NCBI GenBank assembly: GCA_947503335.1
Contig: CANNCY010000003.1
Span: 434,001 to 498,000, forward strand
From: an uncultured Pseudomonadales bacterium
GTDB lineage: Bacteria > Pseudomonadota > Gammaproteobacteria > Pseudomonadales > CANNCY01
Reading direction: 5' to 3'
Length of the DNA: 64,000 nt
The translations under genes and the position numbers were made by a program. Under the pieces are notes generated by a model. The model made no database searches. It saw only the letters and a program-made list of their open reading frames with translations, and was not told the origin of the DNA. Of this stretch, positions 61,791-64,000 are shown in pieces; positions within the stretch are counted from its first letter, which is position 1; every line of letters starts with the position of its first letter.

Positions 61791-63863
61791 ATGGCCATCA
61801 CTGGAGAACTTCCGTCAGATGCTAAACGTAAAGATGTGGCTGAAATGATGTTATCTGATGAACGCAAGCAAGCCTTAGCGGCCGACGCTAAGTCGCTTTT
61901 TTATACTGGTTTTTATGCAGCGGTGGCGCAATTTCATGTCGATACCGAGATGCACCTTTTTGCCCTTTCTGAGCAGGCGATTAACAACGAAGAGCAACAA
62001 TGCTTTTTTAATGCCGCTCGCATGTATAAAGCTGCCTTTACCGAATTAGACTACCAATTGTCGGTAACGCTAGAACAAGAGACCAAGCTAGATCAGTCGC
62101 AAGATACCGGGTTTGGTTTGATCGAGAACCAAACAATCGAACGCGAGCTTGCCATCAAGCGCGGCATTGCTGCAGTTAAGTCTCGTTCGCCCGAGCTGAT
62201 GAATGCCATCAAAGTTCGCCTAGGCCCGATTTGGGGAGGCGAAGATGCGATCGACGATTGCCCAATTGGCATACGTCGTATCGTGCAGGTATATAGCCAT
62301 TGCTTAGGCGAGTTAGGTCTTGAACATAAAGCTGAACTAGCAGTTATGCGCTATTTTGGTCAGCAAATGTCGAAGCCGTTAATTGAATGCTATGGGCAAG
62401 TAAATAGCTTTTTACTTGAACAGGGTATTTATGAGGTGCTGCCGCACGAACGCAAGCAACAAGAAGATCAGCAAGAAAAGCCAAATAGCGGGTCGGTGTC
62501 TGATGAAGCAGTAGCCAAGGCCAACCAGCAGTTGGTAACAGCGATACAATCTTTGATGACCCGCTTAGACAATCAGGTGTCTATGATTCCTCAGCCGATG
62601 GCTTTTCAGCCAGGGCAAGTGCCTGAATTGACAGATGTCGTTGCGGTGCCGTCGGGTATCGCCGCGGGTGTTGACCTTACTAACAAAGTGCTCGCGGTAA
62701 CCGCGCCGCAGCCAATGGACGCCGCGCAGATTAATCCAGAGCTTCTGCAGCGTATCGAAAAAGCGCCACAAGACTATGCTCAAACGGTTCAGTTAGTGGG
62801 TTTGATTTTTCAATACATGCTAGACGAGCCTGCATTGCCAGCGCCAGTAAAGGCGTTGCTATCATATCTGCATACCCCATACCTTCAGCTGGCTCTTGAA
62901 GCGCCAGATATGTTGCAAAACCCCAAGCACTCGGCGCGACGTTTAATCGATGAAATGGTCGAAGCTGGCACGCGTTGGGTATCTGAAACGGGTGAGAGCC
63001 AATACGGTGTGTTAGAACTGATTCATAAAACCGTAACGGTGATCTCAGAAGTATCGCCCTGTACCGAAGATCATATCGAACAACAATGCCAAGGCTTTAT
63101 TCAGTTTCATCAGTTGGTGTGTAAGCGTGTGGCGATTGCCGAACGACGCACTGCTGAGCGGGCCCGTGTAGAAAACGAACGCCGCCAGGCTGAGATGGAA
63201 GTACTCAAAGAATACGAGGCAATCGCAATTAAACGCGCACCCGGTGTGATCGTAAAGCTATTGCAAGGGCCCTGGAAGCAGTACGCTGTGCAGCTATTGC
63301 AAAAGGGAGACACTCGTCAGTTTAAGCAAGCAGTAAAGTTTGCTGGTGTTATGGTGGCGAGTCAAAGTTCTAAAAACTTTGCATCGCAGCCCGATTACGA
63401 GCGTGCCTGTTCGGTAGTTTATCGTGGCATTGATAAAGGCTTAGAGGCAATCGGGCGGCCCCGTGAAGAGCGTACTGGGCTGATTAAGGCACTGCGAGCC
63501 TTGCACGCTAACCAGTCGTCTAACCTAGTCAAGGTTGAGCCAGTGGTGAAGGTTGAAGAAGACAATCAACACCCGCGCCGTGATGAGTTTATGCAGCACT
63601 TGCGCTTGATGGAGGTTGGCTCTTGGATCGAACGTGAAGACGGCGAAACCCGTAATCGATACAAGGTAGGTAGCAGCGATAACGAATCGTTCTTACTTAT
63701 CGATCAAAGTGGGCGTCGCGGCGAGTTAGTGCCGATCGAGCAGTTGGCTCAGCAATTTGCCGAAGGGCGTTGTCGCGTTCTGTCGGGCTCGACTAAGCCA
63801 TTCTTTGAGCGAGCGCTTAAATCGATTTACAGCAGCCTGCAGAGTAGTGAAGAACGCAGCTAA
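61791..63863 (+). CDS. DUF1631 family protein
   Basis: The 690-residue cytoplasmic protein matches DUF1631: LFYTGFYAAVAQFHVDTEMHLFALSEQA at the start, PIGIRRIVQVYSHCLGELGL, VVYRGIDKGLEAIGRP and a C-terminal PilZ-like stretch (WIEREDGETRNRYKVGSSDNESFLLIDQSGRRGELV). The PilZ-like ending would suggest c-di-GMP sensing, although only part of that pattern is visible. The name thymidine phosphorylase is sometimes applied to the family without support. It is a single gene ended by a terminator. Confidence 0.8.
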   Translation: MAITGELPSDAKRKDVAEMMLSDERKQALAADAKSLFYTGFYAAVAQFHVDTEMHLFALSEQAINNEEQQCFFNAARMYKAAFTELDYQLSVTLEQETKLDQSQDTGFGLIENQTIERELAIKRGIAAVKSRSPELMNAIKVRLGPIWGGEDAIDDCPIGIRRIVQVYSHCLGELGLEHKAELAVMRYFGQQMSKPLIECYGQVNSFLLEQGIYEVLPHERKQQEDQQEKPNSGSVSDEAVAKANQQLVTAIQSLMTRLDNQVSMIPQPMAFQPGQVPELTDVVAVPSGIAAGVDLTNKVLAVTAPQPMDAAQINPELLQRIEKAPQDYAQTVQLVGLIFQYMLDEPALPAPVKALLSYLHTPYLQLALEAPDMLQNPKHSARRLIDEMVEAGTRWVSETGESQYGVLELIHKTVTVISEVSPCTEDHIEQQCQGFIQFHQLVCKRVAIAERRTAERARVENERRQAEMEVLKEYEAIAIKRAPGVIVKLLQGPWKQYAVQLLQKGDTRQFKQAVKFAGVMVASQSSKNFASQPDYERACSVVYRGIDKGLEAIGRPREERTGLIKALRALHANQSSNLVKVEPVVKVEEDNQHPRRDEFMQHLRLMEVGSWIEREDGETRNRYKVGSSDNESFLLIDQSGRRGELVPIEQLAQQFAEGRCRVLSGSTKPFFERALKSIYSSLQSSEERS

Positions 63864-63878
63864 CCAGCGTTGTCGAAA

Positions 63879-63908
63879 TAAAAAAGCGCCTGAATGGCGC
63901 TTTTTTTA
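63879..63908. terminator. Bidirectional terminator between DUF1631 gene and hemB
   Basis: AAAAAAGCGCC, TGAAT and GGCGCTTTTTTT form a stem with A and T flanks. It lies between two convergent genes and can serve both. Confidence 0.9.
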
Positions 63909-63944
63909 TGGCTAGATTTTGGTGCAAGCTATCAATAGTTTTAC

Positions 63945-64000
63945 TTACTTTTGTAGCAACTGCGCTGCCTCTTTCGCGAAGTAAGTTAAAACAGCATCAC
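63945..64000 (-). CDS. hemB: 3' end of hemB, delta-aminolevulinic acid dehydratase (partial)
   Basis: The minus-strand frame entering from the right edge encodes DAVLTYFAKEAAQLLQK and a stop. The LTYFAKEAA segment is the C-terminal signature of porphobilinogen synthase (HemB). Only 18 codons are in the window, so the identification rests on that motif. Confidence 0.75.
   Translation of the reverse strand, partial: DAVLTYFAKEAAQLLQK

Overview
The window reads as a chromosomal segment of a free-living, probably marine, Gammaproteobacterium. The block ratA-rnfH / bamE / fur / recN / grpE-dnaK-dnaJ / dapB is a typical gammaproteobacterial arrangement. Two long TonB-dependent receptors, two Na+-dependent NSS transporters and several secreted lipoprotein hydrolases suggest a heterotrophic, nutrient-scavenging life. 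The genus cannot be fixed from the sequence alone. Two stretches (about 1-5.3 kb and 8.7-16.1 kb) look more AT-rich, use different codons and carry defence genes; they are best read as acquired islands in an ordinary chromosome.

Region by region. 1-5122 (minus strand): dptF-dptG-dptH, the restriction half of a DNA-phosphorothioation (Dnd/Dpt) system, with dptH running off the left edge. 5.4-8.7 kb: small membrane proteins, a cold-shock/DUF1294 protein, an LCM-type methyltransferase and a haemolysin-III family protein. 8.7-16.2 kb: a roughly 7.4-kb insertion bracketed by a 74-bp direct repeat of the 3' end of a glutathione S-transferase-like gene. It holds a secreted JAMM/DUF4329-like protein, an NE0113-type CARF-like sensor, a SLOG protein with membrane helices, a WD40 protein with membrane helices, a TIR protein and an OmpA-domain remnant. 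16.1-19.4 kb: GST, two type II toxin-antitoxin pairs and an alpha/beta hydrolase. 19.6-25 kb: TonB receptor plus beta-propeller phytase, then a two-domain hydrolase lipoprotein. 25-31 kb: two parallel operons of regulator, penicillin-recognising-type serine hydrolase and GNAT; the first ends in a class D beta-lactamase/esterase fusion and has a 34-bp palindromic operator. 31-36 kb: metalloprotease-like lipoprotein, nucleotidyltransferase-GNAT fusion, a CreA family protein and a BLUF photoreceptor. 35.9-36.3 kb: tmRNA (ssrA). 36.4-42 kb: DUF1501/DUF1800 pair and a second TonB receptor. 42-46 kb: kynureninase, formamidase and an NSS transporter, then smpB. 46-64 kb: housekeeping genes (thioesterase, second NSS transporter, ratA, rnfH, bamE, fur, recN, grpE, dnaK, dnaJ, dapB), a patatin-like protein, an amidohydrolase pair, a DUF1631 protein and the 3' tip of hemB.

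How genes work together. The SLOG-membrane, WD40-membrane and TIR genes are tightly packed on one strand (23-bp gap, then 17-bp overlap), with the CARF-like gene just upstream. TIR plus SLOG is the signalling logic of Thoeris, but the visible effector here would be membrane helices instead of SIR2, and a WD40 protein and an NE0113 sensor are added. I consider this the best candidate for an undescribed system. A second result is genome-wide in character: the octamer GGGCGAGT/ACTCGCCC occurs 38 times (about 2 expected by chance), on both strands, and is absent from both defence islands. That pattern resembles a DNA-uptake-type or other highly iterated genome signature.
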